This document shows positions 11,736 through 23,300 of a stretch of 64,000 nucleotides of DNA, one piece after another. The stretch spans positions 97,668,947 to 97,732,946 of the forward strand of contig NC_055992.1 of assembly GCF_018446385.1 (NCBI RefSeq). Direction: 5' to 3'. Position 1 is the first letter of the stretch; the number at the start of each line of letters is the position of its first letter. Below the pieces are notes generated by a model. That model had not been told where the DNA came from and ran no database searches. It saw only the letters and a program-made list of their open reading frames with translations. The stretch is from Zingiber officinale. Taxonomy: Eukaryota > Streptophyta > Magnoliopsida > Zingiberales > Zingiberaceae. The position numbers were made by a program, and so were the translations under genes.

Positions 11736-14135
11736 TCACCCCGCCCGGTAAGGCTGGAGGTGGTTCGCGCTCCATGGTCGATCCAGTTGTCGTCCGTCTT
11801 CATCCTCCAGATAATAGGCACCCGAGTGGAGCTTTTCGATGACTTTGAAGGGGCCCGCCCAAGGAGCCTCCAGCTTGCCAACGTCCCCGACCGGCTTTAC
11901 TTTCTTCCACACTAGGTAGCCGACCTGGAACGCTCTAGGGATCACGCGCCGGTTGTAATTCTGCTTCATCCTCTGCCGGTACGCCATCAGTCGGACGGAC
12001 GCCTTGGCTCGCTCTTCGTCGATTAAGTCCAGCTCCATGTTCCTCCGCTCGGCATTGTCATCATCATAGTTCTGGATCTGGACGGACTCTACGCCGACTT
12101 CAACTGGGATAACTGCTTCGCCGCCGTACACTAAATGGAATGACGTGACTCCCGTTCCCTCCTTTGGGGCCGTGCGGATAGCCCATAAGACGCCTAGCAG
12201 CTCATCCACCCAACTTCCTCCTATGTGGTCAAGTCGAGCCCGAAGAATTCTAAGTATTTCGCTGTTGGTTACCTCCGCTTGGCCGTTGCTTTCGGGATAC
12301 GCCACGGAAGTAAAGTGCTGTTCAATGCCATAACTTTTGCACCATTCTTCGAGCTGCTTCCCGACGAACTGTCGCCCGTTATCAGATATGAGTCGGCGAG
12401 GAACGTCGAGCCGACAGATTATATGCTGCCAGATAAACTTTTTGACCATCTGCTCGGTGATCTTGGCCAGTGGCTCGGCCTCCACCCATTTGGAAAAGTA
12501 GTCGACCGCCACCAGTAGAAACTTCCGCTGACCGGTCGCCATGGGGAACGGACCCACGATATCCATTCCCCACTGATCGAACGGACAGGATACCGCAGAC
12601 GCTTTCATCTCCTCTGTCGGTCGGTGGGAGAAGTTGTGGTACTTTTGGCAGGAGCGGCACGTCGCGACGGTCCGAGCGGCGTCTGCCTGCAGGGTTGGCC
12701 AGAAGTACCCGGCCAGCAGGATCTTCCTAGCCAGCGATCGACCGCCCGGATGTCCCCCGCACGATCCTTGGTGCACTTCATGGAGGATGTACTCCGCGTC
12801 CTCCGAGCTCACACACTTCAACAGTGGGCGGGAGAAAGCCTTCTTATAGAGTTGGTCTCCAACGAGCGTGAACCGGCCGGCTCTCCTCCTCAATAGCTGG
12901 GCTTCCTCCCGATCGGACGGTGTCGCACCCGAGCGCAGAAACTCCATGATGGATGTCCTCCAATCGCTCGGGAATGCGAGGCCCTCCATTCGATCGATGT
13001 CCGCCACCAAGGATATTTGCTCAATTGGCTGTTGGATGACGACCGGTGATATTGAACTCGCGAGCTTGGCTAACTCATCTGTCGCCTGGTTCTTTGCTCG
13101 GGGTATCTTCTGAATAATGACTTCTTTGAAGTGGGTCTTGAGCTTTTCGAAGGCTTCAGCGTAGAGCTTGAGCCGAGCGTTGTTAATCTCAAAAGTGCTT
13201 GAGAGCTGCTGAGCGGCCAACTGGGAGTCTGAATGGAGTGTCACCCGACCGGCTCCTACATGCCGAGCTGCCTGCAAACCGGCTATGAGAGCCTCATACT
13301 CCGCTTCATTATTTGTGGCCTTGTAATCCAGCCGGACGGATAGGTGCATCCTTTCTTCTTGGGGAGAGAGTAATAGCACACCAATCCCGCTCCTGAGCCG
13401 AGTGGACGATCTATCCACAAATATTTTCCACATGGCTTCGGGCTCGGGATTTTGCACTTCAGTAACAAAATCTGCTAAGGACTGCGCCTTTATTACCGAA
13501 CGGGGTTGATACTGGATGTCAAATTCACTCAACTCCGTTGTCCATTTAATGAGCCGGCCGAACGCTTCTGGGTTCAGCAGCACTCTTCCCAATGGGCTAT
13601 TTGTCCGGACTATGATGGTATGTGCTAGGAAATAAGGGCGAAGTCTCCGAGCGGCGAGGACCAAAGCAAAAGCCAACTTCTTGAGCCCAGTATAGCGAGA
13701 TTCAGCATCTTTTAAAATATGGCTCAAGAAGTACACGGGTTGTTCTTCTCCGCTCGTCCTTACTAATGCCGAGCCTACTGCCTGCTCAGTTGAAGATAAA
13801 TAAATACAGAGCGGCTCACCCACAGCTGGCTTGGCTAGCACGGGCAAAGAGTTCAGGTATGTCTTCAGCTCTTCGAACGCTCGATCGCACTCCTCGTCCC
13901 AATGAAACTTGGTAGCTTTGCGTAGGATCTTGAAAAAAGGGAGACTCCGATCGGCATTCTTCGAGATGAATCTTGACAATGCTGTTATTCGACCGGTCAA
14001 GCGCTGTACTTCCCTCAGATTTCTTGGGGGCGGCATATCTTGTAACGCTTTCACCTTGCTGGGATTTGCCTCGATGCCCCGCTCGGTCACTATATAGCCC
14101 AAGAAACGCCCGCTTTTTGCTCCGAAAACAAACAT
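11736..14135 (-). pseudogene. Gypsy RT C-terminus, RNase H and integrase (Tat element)
   Basis: This 799-codon open frame starts within the RT thumb region (GYIVTERGIEANPSKV) and covers a first RNase H-like part (residues about 90-200). A second RNase H domain follows (IFVDRSS, NNEAEYEAL, HSDSQLAAQQL, residues about 245-370). The integrase has an HHCC zinc domain (HQGSCGGHPGGRSLARK ... CRSCQKY) and D,D-E core residues in WGMDIVGPF, ISDNGRQF and ESNGQAE. It ends with no chromodomain, which fits the Tat clade. The frame is long and intact, but it is separated from the RT palm by a frameshift near 14090-14135. In the element this part degrades template RNA and joins cDNA to the target. Confidence 0.93.
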
Positions 14136-14578
14136 TTCTGAGGATTCAGCTTGACTTCATACTTCCTCAACGTTCGGAAGGTCTCCTCCATGTCCGTAAA
14201 AAGATCAGCCGCTCGGACGGACTTGATGAGAATATCATCCACGTACACTTCTAGATTGCGTCCGATCTGCTCCTTGAATACTTTGTTCATTAAGCGCTGG
14301 TAAGTTGCTCCCGCGTTCTTCAGTCCGAACGACATTACATTGTAACAGTAAGTGTCGTCGGCTGTGATGAAGCTGACCTTCTCTTGATCTTCTCGAACGA
14401 GCGGCACTTGATGGTAGCCTTGATAGGCGTCTAGCATGCATATCAGCTCGCAGCTGGCTGTGGAGTCCACCAGTTGATCGATCCGGGGCAGAGGGTAAAA
14501 ATCCTTTGGGCATGCTTTGTTGAGGTCCCTAAAATCGATGCAAACCCTCCACTTGTTGCCCAGCTTGGAGACTAGCAC
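14090..14578 (-). pseudogene. Gypsy reverse transcriptase palm (Tat element)
   Basis: The frame contains the RT fingers/palm motifs KWRVCIDFRDLNKACPKD, MLDAYQGYHQVPL, FGLKNAGATYQR and the catalytic VYVDDILIKS. Upstream sequence at 14873-14579 continues the connecting region but carries in-frame stops, including a TGA near 14652 and one at the end of the protease frame. A frameshift near 14100 separates it from the next frame. The catalytic residues are retained although the gene is broken. Confidence 0.92.
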
Positions 14579-14872
14579 GACATTTGCGAGCCAGCTCGGG
14601 AACTGGACCTCCCTTATATGGCCGGCCTCCAGGAGCTTCTCGACCTCCGCTCAGATGATGACATTTTTTTCGGCGCTGAAGTCCCTCTTCCTTTGCTTCA
14701 ACGGCCGAGCGTCCGGTCGGACGTGGAGCTCATGCTGCGCTATACTTGGCGAAATTCCCGGCAGCTCATGCGTTGACCAAACGAAGACGTCGCAGTTCCT
14801 CTGGAGACATTTGATCACCTCCTCTTTCTGGCTTGCCTCCAGATCGGCCGCAATGAATGTGGTGGCCTCCGA

Positions 14873-15424
14873 TCAGGTGGGGTGGATCTGCACCTCCTCT
14901 TTTTCTTCATAAACCAAAGAGGGTGGTTTTTCAGTTATGGCGTTCACCTCAATCCGTGGCGTCTTCCGCGCGAAATTAGCTTCGGCTCGGACCATCTCGA
15001 CGTAGCATCGCCGAGTCGCCAGCTGGTCTCCTCGTACTTCTCCAACTTTATCTTCAACCGGGAACTTGATTTTTTGGTAAAAGGTGGAGACGGCCGCTCG
15101 GAACTCACTGAGCGCCGGTCGTCCCAAGATAACATTATATGCTGAAGGAGAGTCGACCACTACGAAGTTGGCAGTCCGCGTCCTTCTGAACGGTTCCTCT
15201 CCCAGCGAAATAGCCAGTCTGATCTGTCCGACCGGCATAACTTCATTGCCCGTAAACCTGTAGAGGGGGGTTGTCATGGGTAGCAACTCGGCTCGATCAA
15301 TTTGCAGCTGGTCAAAGGCCTTTTTGAATATAATGTTGACCAAGCTTCCTGTATCGATGAAAATGCGGTGAATAGTATAATTAGCTATTACCGCTTTAAT
15401 GAGGAGGGCATCGTCATGTGGCAC
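14873..15424 (-). pseudogene. Gypsy aspartic protease region (Tat element)
   Basis: The 183-codon frame has the retropepsin signature IFIDTGSLVNII near residues 21-32 and the ILGRPAL strand near residue 98. That is the usual spacing for a Tat-type protease between gag and RT. It is out of frame with the gag frame upstream; a linker in another frame spans 15759-15388. It would process the polyprotein. Confidence 0.88.
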
Positions 15425-15670
15425 TTCGACTCCCTCAAGATCCTTGGGTCCGAAACTGATTTTGGGCCCGCTCGCCCGCTCTTGACTGCAGCCGACCGCA
15501 TGGATCTGCAGCTGCCTGACACTTGCCTTCCTTGCTCTGTTGGAGTCACCTCCGGTCGGCCCGCCAGCGATGATGTTGATTTCGCCGCGGGACGTGTTGC
15601 TTCTGTTTTCTTCCTCCCATGCGGACGGCCTAGACCGCTCCTTAGATACCTGGGGATTGTCCTCGTGCCT

Positions 15671-16882
15671 CTAAGGATGATACTGCTCGGGAGACTGTCG
15701 TCGATCGGCTTCACGGTGTCGCTGTCGCCTGTCGGATGATGGCGATCGACGGTGGCCACTCCGGGGAACGGGGTGGGCGATCAGGGGAAGGCTCCGGCAA
15801 TCTCTTGTGTTATGTGTGTCAGTCCGGTGGAACGAGCAAAACATAGGGGTCCAAACCTTCTTCTTTAGTTTGGGCCGCTCGGCAGCTACCTCTTGGATGC
15901 CATGGGACCTCGCATGGTGAGAGCAGACTGCTTCGGTCCGCGGTCCTCTGGGCGGCTCCTGTCGAGTGACAGCCTTCCGCTCGGCAGGGGCTAGCCGCTC
16001 AGTTGGAACTTCTTTTCTTCTGGCCGCATGTGCTTCCTCCACATTAATGTATTCATTGGCCCGGTGTAACATATGATCGTAGTCTCGGGGTGACTTTCGA
16101 ATGAGTGAACGGAAGAAGTCACCGTCCACGAGGCCTTGTGTGAACGCATTCATCATGGTTTCTGAGGTGGCAGTTGGAATATCCATGGCCACTCGGTTGA
16201 ATCGCTGAATGTATGCTCTAAGCGACTCCCTGGGCTCTTGCTTGATGGCGAATAGGCTGACACTAGTCTTCTGGTAACGCCGACTGCTTGCAAAATGATG
16301 GAGGAAGACTGTGCGGAACTCCTTGAAACTTGTAATGGATCCGTCCGGCAGCCTCCGAAACCACCGTTGCGACAATCCCGAGAGGGTGGTAAGGAACACC
16401 CGGCACTTTACTCCATCTGTGTATTGATGTAGGGTAGCCGTGTTGTCGAACTTACCAAGATGATCGTCCGGATCGGTGGTTCCGTTGTATTCCCCGATCG
16501 CCGGGGGCACATAATGTTTTGGAAGAGGGTCCCGCAGGATGGCCTCTGAAAATTGCCGGTTGATCTGTTCGGGGGAGGCGTCCGTTCGGGGAGCCTTGCC
16601 TTTTCTGTTGTCTCGCATAGGCGCCTGGCCGGATGAAGATCCTCGGTCACGATTAACTGTTGCGGCTTCAGGAGGCGTACGAAATAGGGCCCGATGAAAT
16701 GGAACCGTGGCCGGTGGTGCTTCCGCTCGGCCTCCCGACGCGGACGTTGCTTGTTGCTCCATCCGCTCGGCTTGCGCCTTCTGTTTCTGTTGTTCCACAA
16801 GCTTAGCTGCTCTTGTCTCGATCAGAGCGTCGAGCTCCTCCGTGGAGAGCATCACCGTATACGATCGTCCAGCTTCGTCCAT
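15671..16882 (-). pseudogene. Gypsy gag (Tat element)
   Basis: The 403-codon frame has an N-terminal coiled-coil-like segment (LDALIETRAAKLVEQQKQ). A Retrotrans_gag core follows (LGKFDNTATLHQYTDGVKCR, LPDGSITSFKEFRTVFLHHF, residues about 140-260), then a basic C-terminal tail. A cysteine/histidine cluster (FCSFHRTDTHNTRDC) sits where a zinc knuckle would be, but it is not the canonical CX2CX4HX4C. It begins 46 bases inside the LTR border. The end is shifted relative to the protease frame, so a normal Gag-Pol readthrough is not possible without a frame change. Confidence 0.9.
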
Positions 16883-16927
16883 TGCTTCCGCTCGGATGCA
16901 GGTGCGTTCCCACAGACGACGCCAATT

Positions 16928-17730
16928 TGATCCTGTCCGAACGCTGAATCAATGGACGCTGGGCACGTGGCGCTCTCCGAACTGATGACGTGGATCTCCT
17001 GCCGATCGTAGGGATCTCCGGCGAACCTGCAAGGAAGTCGGGTCGGGAAGGGGTTCCAGGCGACGACCCTCCGACGCTCAAGTCAGGCAAGAGGAAACTA
17101 TGAAGTGGCTTCAAATATCAGAGAATGCGTACCTCCGGCAAAGTGTGAGGACCCTTATATAGAGCTGTGAAGAGGCTTATGTACACATACCGAGGCGAAT
17201 ACGTGTCCTCTTACCATACCTCAGTATGGGTCTGTCAGAGGAGCTTGCCTGACACCATACTGCTACAGTCCGAGCACCTATCTGATGGGACGGCAGAACC
17301 TTTCTGTCGTAAGGTTCAGCGTATGACTTGGTCATTGGACATGCTTGTTGTCAGAAGATGTTTCCCGATGTTTCCCTTGTCCTTTTGTCTCTTCTGTTCT
17401 TGCGCCGAGCGTCCGGCCGCTCGGCGGGCACGTCGCGTCCGACCGGACGTAGGTGATGGTTTGACCGGGAAGATTCCCTGTCATGTGCTCGGCTAACTGT
17501 TCACAGCATTGCCGCTCTAGGCCTTGGTTTGAGCAGGCTGCCCACTCAGCCTGGCTACCCTGTTCCCTATGAGCGTCGGAAACCCGAGTCCCTGTCGGGT
17601 TGTCTTTGATTCCGCTTAGACCCCGTTCGGCCGGTCGGTCCCCCTTTTCCGGTCGGTCGTTTGACCTTTGACCTCCACGTGACGTTGACTTCCCTCAAAG
17701 GGGGTCCCGCGTCCGTACCGCCGGATCACA
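16928..17730 (-). repeat. 5' LTR of Tat element, 803 bp
   Basis: On the minus strand the repeat starts TGTGATCCGG at 17730 and ends GGATCA at 16928, giving TG...CA ends. AATTGGCGTCGTCTGTGGG follows at once (16927-16909) as the primer-binding-like segment typical of this group. Only one LTR is in the window, so the borders rest on end motifs and on the start of gag. Confidence 0.75.
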
Positions 17731-18116
17731 TGTGAAATTAATTAAAATAATACTTTCAATGTTTGTCAATTTTTGGGAAAACTCTATAACTTATAACTTA
17801 GAAATTATTTTAAATTTCTTTTACTTGTTTTATTAAATCAAGTTTTTTTCTAAACTTAAATTTCCATATTTTTTTTCTATTTTTTTTATGTGATAAAAGG
17901 GGAGGAATATGTACAAGTTTAGGAGGAGAACGGGGAGTTAGAGATAAAATTCTAACTCTGAATTTTGATAAATCAATTTATTCATACTTAGTGTTGCAAT
18001 TTCTTTTATTGCAAACTTTATACTTAAAATGTTTTATTTACAAATTCTTTTATTACTACTTGTTTGTTATTACCCTAACTTGAATTTGATTTGATGCACA
18101 TCAAAAAGGGGAAGAT
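17731..18116 (+). mobile_element. 3' internal tail of a SIRE-like copia element
   Basis: This AT-rich noncoding stretch ends in a purine tract (AAAAAGGGGAAGAT) at 18103-18116, directly before an LTR start TGTTGG. Its layout (GGGGAGG... near 17898, CTAACTTGAATTTGA and GATGCACATC near 18074-18102) is matched in reverse orientation at 42322-42560 next to the other SIRE-like LTR. It was truncated on its left by the Tat element insertion or an earlier deletion. Confidence 0.75.
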
Positions 18117-19638
18117 TGTTGGACCTCGTGATTGTTTTGATGTGATCAACCAAGTTAGGTTAGATCCTGTTTGGTTTTGATTCATGTGTCTAAGTGTGCA
18201 GGAGCTTAAAAGCACATGAAGTTGAGCAAAAAACGCAGCTAGCGAGAAGGATGACACAGGAAGGGAGCCGACGAGCATAGTGCATCCGAGGGACGAAAGG
18301 GCTGCAGAAGAGTACGCCGGTGGACGAGAAGAACGTATGCGACGTTCGAGGGACGAGAAGCCGGAACAGAAGCCTGCTCGAGAAGAAGACCAGAAATTGG
18401 GTTCGGGTGAGCTCTATTTCGGTTGGTTGCAATCACCCAGGCGATCGGAGCAGCAGGAGAGCGAAAGGAGCTGAGCAAACCTGCTGAAAGCGCCCTCAAT
18501 AGAGGTTAAAGACGCCTCCGAGGCGCCACATGTGCCTCCGCCATCTTCAGGTGGAGGGCGCCCTCCATAAGCATGGAGGGCACACTCTATAAGCAAGGGA
18601 GGCATCCTCCATGCCTATGGAGGGCGCCCTCGACTTGGCCAAAGTAGCCGTTGGCAGCGGATAAAGCTTTATCCGCTACTGCCTTGCTGGAGGCGCCCTC
18701 CATCCACCTTGGAGGCGCCCTCAAGCTATGGATAGAATTTCCAGGAGCTATAAAAAATCCCCTAGAGCTAGGAAATAAAATAACAGCTGCTGTAATCAAT
18801 TTTCTAGTCTTTTATGAGGTTTTCATAAATTGTAAGAGGTATTTAGACCTATACGAAAGAGAAATTTCTAGTAGAGCTTTGCAACCGCCTTGGATTAATA
18901 ACTGCCTTGGCTGTAACCAAGTTAAACATGTTAGCCTCTTTTAATTGTATTAGTTGTTCATTTGAGTTTATAATTATTGTGATAGTGCTACTAATTTTAG
19001 TTGGAAAACAAAAAAAGGTTTTGTTTTTTTTTAACCGACACTATGCCAACATGGTGAGCCCTAGCGAGCGGAGCCGGAGCAAAAGACCCAGACGAAAAGT
19101 CAACTAGATGTTGACTTTGGTCTGGGTGCTCGGATCACCTAGGTGCCCCCAGGCACCTCTCCTAGCGGGGGAGTATCGACATTGTCTGAGTGCCCAAAAT
19201 CCTTCCGGGCACTCAGACTAGAAATTTTATCGAAACTTAATGTGTCACGATCCGTTGCGACTTGGATAAAATTTTATCCACGTCCAAATGCCTGAAACCC
19301 TTCCAGGCGCCCCGATCAGAATTATAAATATAGCCCTAATCCCAGAAGTTAAATATAATACTTGTAAACAATTCCATTTGATTTTACTTTTGTAATTGTG
19401 AGCTTTAACTACTGTAAGAGGCCACTTCGCCCAAAGGAGATTTTTAGTGAGCTTTCAACATCTTGGATTAGCAATCCGCTGATTGCAAACCAAGTAAACC
19501 TCGGTACCTTTTTTTCTCTTTAATTATTTTCTTAATTCTTTTTATGTAAATATTAGTTTTAATCAAGTTGTAAAGATCAAGAAGGGTGTTCATTTTTTTA
19601 GGATAATTCACCCTCTCTTACCGACCTCAAAGGGACCA
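18117..19638 (+). repeat. Composite SIRE-like LTR
   Basis: The LTR starts TGTTGGACCTCGTGATTG, like the outer ends of the 41406-45293 element. Downstream it has GGCGCC-rich inverted repeats at about 18510-18725, a leader-like segment near 18740, and then two successive versions of the U5 block: GAGCTTTGCAAC...CCTTGG near 18874 and GAGCTTTCAACATCTTGG near 19450. It ends near 19638 after AATTCACCCTCTCTTACCGACC, which matches the other LTR ends. At 1.5 kb it is longer than its 0.9-kb relatives because of the second U5-like part. The right border is uncertain. Confidence 0.7.
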
Positions 19639-19837
19639 TAGTTATAATAATTATAATTTTATAACTACTATATATTATAATAGTTATAATTTAATAATTA
19701 CTATCTGTGTTTATAATAATTACCGTTTCTAATTTCTATAAAATAAATATTATTAAATAATATAAGTCTATATTACAGTAATTATAACTATTAAATAAAA
19801 TATATCAGCCGATTCATAATTTAATGTGTACATTAAA

Positions 19838-19868
<31 letters not shown>

Positions 19869-20365
19869 GTAGTATTTTAACGAGAGTCGATGGAGTGGAA
19901 TGCCGTTTTTATAGAAAAAAAAAATTGAAAGAGACGCCCTTCTAAAAAACAGAGACGCTGTTTTTTATTTGTCTTTGAGTTTAGCGTTATAGCCGTTCCA
20001 CTTTGACTCGTCATGCTTGAATTGACTTTTCTATGCGCTCTGGTTTCACAAGTGGTAAGACAATTTTAGTCATGGCCGCCTAAATATATATTTTTTAAAA
20101 AATGATCCATATATGAAATATATCTACCTGGAAACAAAATAAATACAATACATAAATGTTCATATCAAAGATAATTGCGAATTTTATTTTTTTAGGAAAT
20201 TATGCTCCTCACAATGCCTAACAATCAAATAAGAGATTTCACAAAAAGAATAATATACAAACCATGATCTAATACTGGTAGCGCAGTCAAAGTATCGATT
20301 CCTGTGGTTAGTTAGAATCTATCATAATTGTTAATTCAGTGGTATAATTGGCAGCAATTCTTGTT
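19639..20365. other. AT-rich intergenic stretch with (AAT)n
   Basis: No gene is visible. A short (AAT)n microsatellite lies at 19837-19868 and AT-rich palindromic sequence at 19640-19700. The right part should contain the 3' untranslated region of the minus-strand JMJ21-like gene. Confidence 0.7.
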
Positions 20366-23300
20366 TCAACGAGGGCATTGGTATTTGTTTAGTTCACCCC
20401 AAACGGTCTCTTCCACTTCCTCCCAAGTCTCCGCAGTCCTCAATTCTTTCCACATACTGAAAATGGCTCCTAGAACATTCTCATCATGTAAAATGCAATA
20501 GCACCTGAAAATAAAAGGCAAAACCATAATAACTGATGACACAATGATTAGACCGAATAACTTAATGGATTCTTGGTTGAAACTTGAAAGCAACAATAAC
20601 ATGCATCAGAAATCATTAATACCATATACAGTTTGATTATTGTTAACTTGATCATTTAACTAGATAATATTGAAGTGTATGAATAGCTTGGTATCACGAA
20701 CTGACTTAGATTATCTAATTCACTAATCTGATTATGCAACTAGCTGATTCCATTTTTTCAAAGAGAAAAAAAAGAAGGATTAACTAGTTTGAACTTTATG
20801 CATTAGTTCAACTATGTTTAACCAACATGGTGAGATGTACTCGAATCGATCACAAGTAATTATCACAGAGAATGGAAAGCGGGTTTCATGTGCAATCTAT
20901 GCTAATCAGGTGAAGTTAAATAAAACATAAGACGGTCAGAATTATGTAGGCCGAAGAAAAGAAAGTGATCTTGGCTTGAGGGACTTGAAGGCATGGAACC
21001 TTGCGTTGTTGGCAAAGGTTCTATGGCGTATAATGGACAAGCAACACTCACTATGGTTACGATGGGTACACCACACATATTCAGAGCAAGTGGAGACATG
21101 AGAGATGTAAATTAAGCGTACAGACTCCCCCACTCATTAAGAATGTGCTACACATTAGAGATAGTACATTAGAGATAGTATTCTGATAGCTGCAAGCAGC
21201 CCAGAGAGACTACAAGACAAACCCTAGTTGTTTGGTTTAGTCAGAGAAAGGGGGGGTGTTTCGAGGGCCTATATTTTAGAAAAGCTAGACCTAGGAAACC
21301 ATGGGTAAAGATAATTTGGTAGAAATACATTCAACCAAGCCACACTTTCACACTATGACTATTAGCGCATGGGAGGCTCCCTGCACGAACTAGACAAGAG
21401 TATTTGGAGGATAGGTGATGTACTTTTTGCCAGAAGGAGGAGGAGATACTTGACCATGTGTCCTTTCGATGTGGGACGATCAACCAACTTTGGGGGAGGA
21501 TCAGAGCATGGCTACAAATGCGACTTGAGATGGGTACATACTGGTGCATGCTGCAGACATTCAGGCTCCAGTGTCGGGGGATTTCCACACTGATGAGGGC
21601 ATGCCACCTAGCCATGTCAGCACTCGTGCATCATGTTCGAAGGGAAAAGAACAACAGTATGTTTGAGGGGATGCATTTCAATGGGAAGTTTTCAAGAAGA
21701 TACAGATCCATGTTAACAGGACGCTTGACGTATACTCAGATCAGGCACTTAGGCAAGGTTGACATATTTTGCGGACATGCAGTTTTTTTGTTATTACCCC
21801 ATTACAAACTCATCATACTTTTACACATTCATTCCTCCGCTTGGGAGCTTGAACTCTACTACACATATAAGTTAACTAGGATTGTGAGGGCATACATTTT
21901 TGGTCGGGCCATGAATGAGAGGTACATTTTGGTAGCAGTCATATAGACAACGAGCATGCATCTTAGAGTTGATAGAGAACATGTATATAGTTAGGCCTCA
22001 GTTTCAACCCCTAGACGATTTTGGGAGATTGCATCCTGCATACGCATGGAGCTTTGTCGTGTTCAAGTGGTCTACTAGACCTCGGTCACCTACTCGGCTG
22101 GCGTGTGGATAAACATGAGTAGTTGCCCTAGGTTGGAGTAGACATTTTTGTTACCTCACATAGGGGTCTGGAGGGCATATATTTTTTGTTACACATTGTA
22201 TGGAACTAGGGACATTATTGAGGGCTAGCGTCGTGTCAAGTCCAAGTAACTGCCATGGTCAAAAAAAAAAAACCTTGTTTAGTACCTAATTTGGAGGATT
22301 ATGAGACATGGATTCATATAAAGTAGTAGACCACCAGCTAACACTTCGATGAGGTGGACAACAATACGGCCTATGAGAGATACCCCTTAGATACATGTAG
22401 ACTCTTTATACACATGGATTTAGACACATGAAGACATCTTGAGGAGAGGACTGATTTGGATGCAGTGTTCTTCCGGGGGCATCTCGTCAGTATGGATGGA
22501 GCTTCATTAGCTTTAGGTGAACACATTTTTGGGAGTTGTGCAAACATCGAAGTGAGATTGTGTACATCTTGGGTTGGTGAGTGAGAGCATATGTGAGTAT
22601 GTACATCTCGAGCCGGTGAGAAGTGGAAGCTTCCACCGTGTTCGAGAGAGAGTGCATTGTGGGATTGTCTTATGGGTGAGAGCATATACACTATTGGTGA
22701 GAATGTATAGGTGAATAGATCCACCTTGGATGATCTATCTAGTCCGCAACAAACGCCTAACGGTAAAGACATTCCAAATCTGTTTATGGTTGGAGTTTTG
22801 CCAAAAAGCCTAAGAGGGTGAATATCCACCTGAAAGATCTATTTAGTCCGTAGCAAATGACTCACAGTAAAGACACACCAAATCCGTTAATAGCTGATCA
22901 CTTGCTAAAAGTGACTAGGGGATGGTGGCACGTACAAGTTGGATGATGAGGCTCTAGATGATGTTGTAAGCAGATGAAGACTAGGACTGAGGCTGACAAC
23001 GGGCTATTAGCATATCCACATATTTTTAGTTACACTGCACTGGAGATTAGAGGAGCCGAGCCCCTAGAGGATGGAGATTGACAGAGATGATGGTGGGCTA
23101 CATGCAGATAGAGGCACCTACAGGAGGCGAATGTTTTGATAGTGACGATAGCTTTGGGTTGATACTTGATCTCCCATGTCCCAAATGACAGATGAGTAGT
23201 TGACCGAAGGATGATACATAGAGAGAGTGATGGCACCTGTGAGCACATGTACGTCATACCTTAGTTCCCTTTTCAGATCTGACATTTGTAAGACATGACA

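Larger units (their letters stand above)
1..17730 (-). mobile_element. Ty3-gypsy retrotransposon, Tat lineage, left end outside window
   Basis: In minus-strand order the element has a 5' LTR (17730-16928), a primer-binding-like site just after it, gag, protease, RT-RNase H-integrase, a 65-bp tandem array, and an ORF on the opposite strand that runs off the left edge. The integrase has no chromodomain. An antisense ORF and tandem repeats between pol and the 3' LTR are known traits of the Tat group of plant gypsy elements, and the gag and RT resemble that group. A copia element at 694-10369 is nested inside it. The 3' LTR must lie beyond position 1, so its target duplication (17731-17735 would be one copy) cannot be checked. 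Frameshifts and stops in gag-pol indicate that it is not autonomous. Confidence 0.85.

Noticed and set aside
21458-21946. Independent host gene in the JMJ21 intron
   Set aside because: The frame matches the zinc-binding C-terminal region of LINE reverse transcriptases and is broken up- and downstream.
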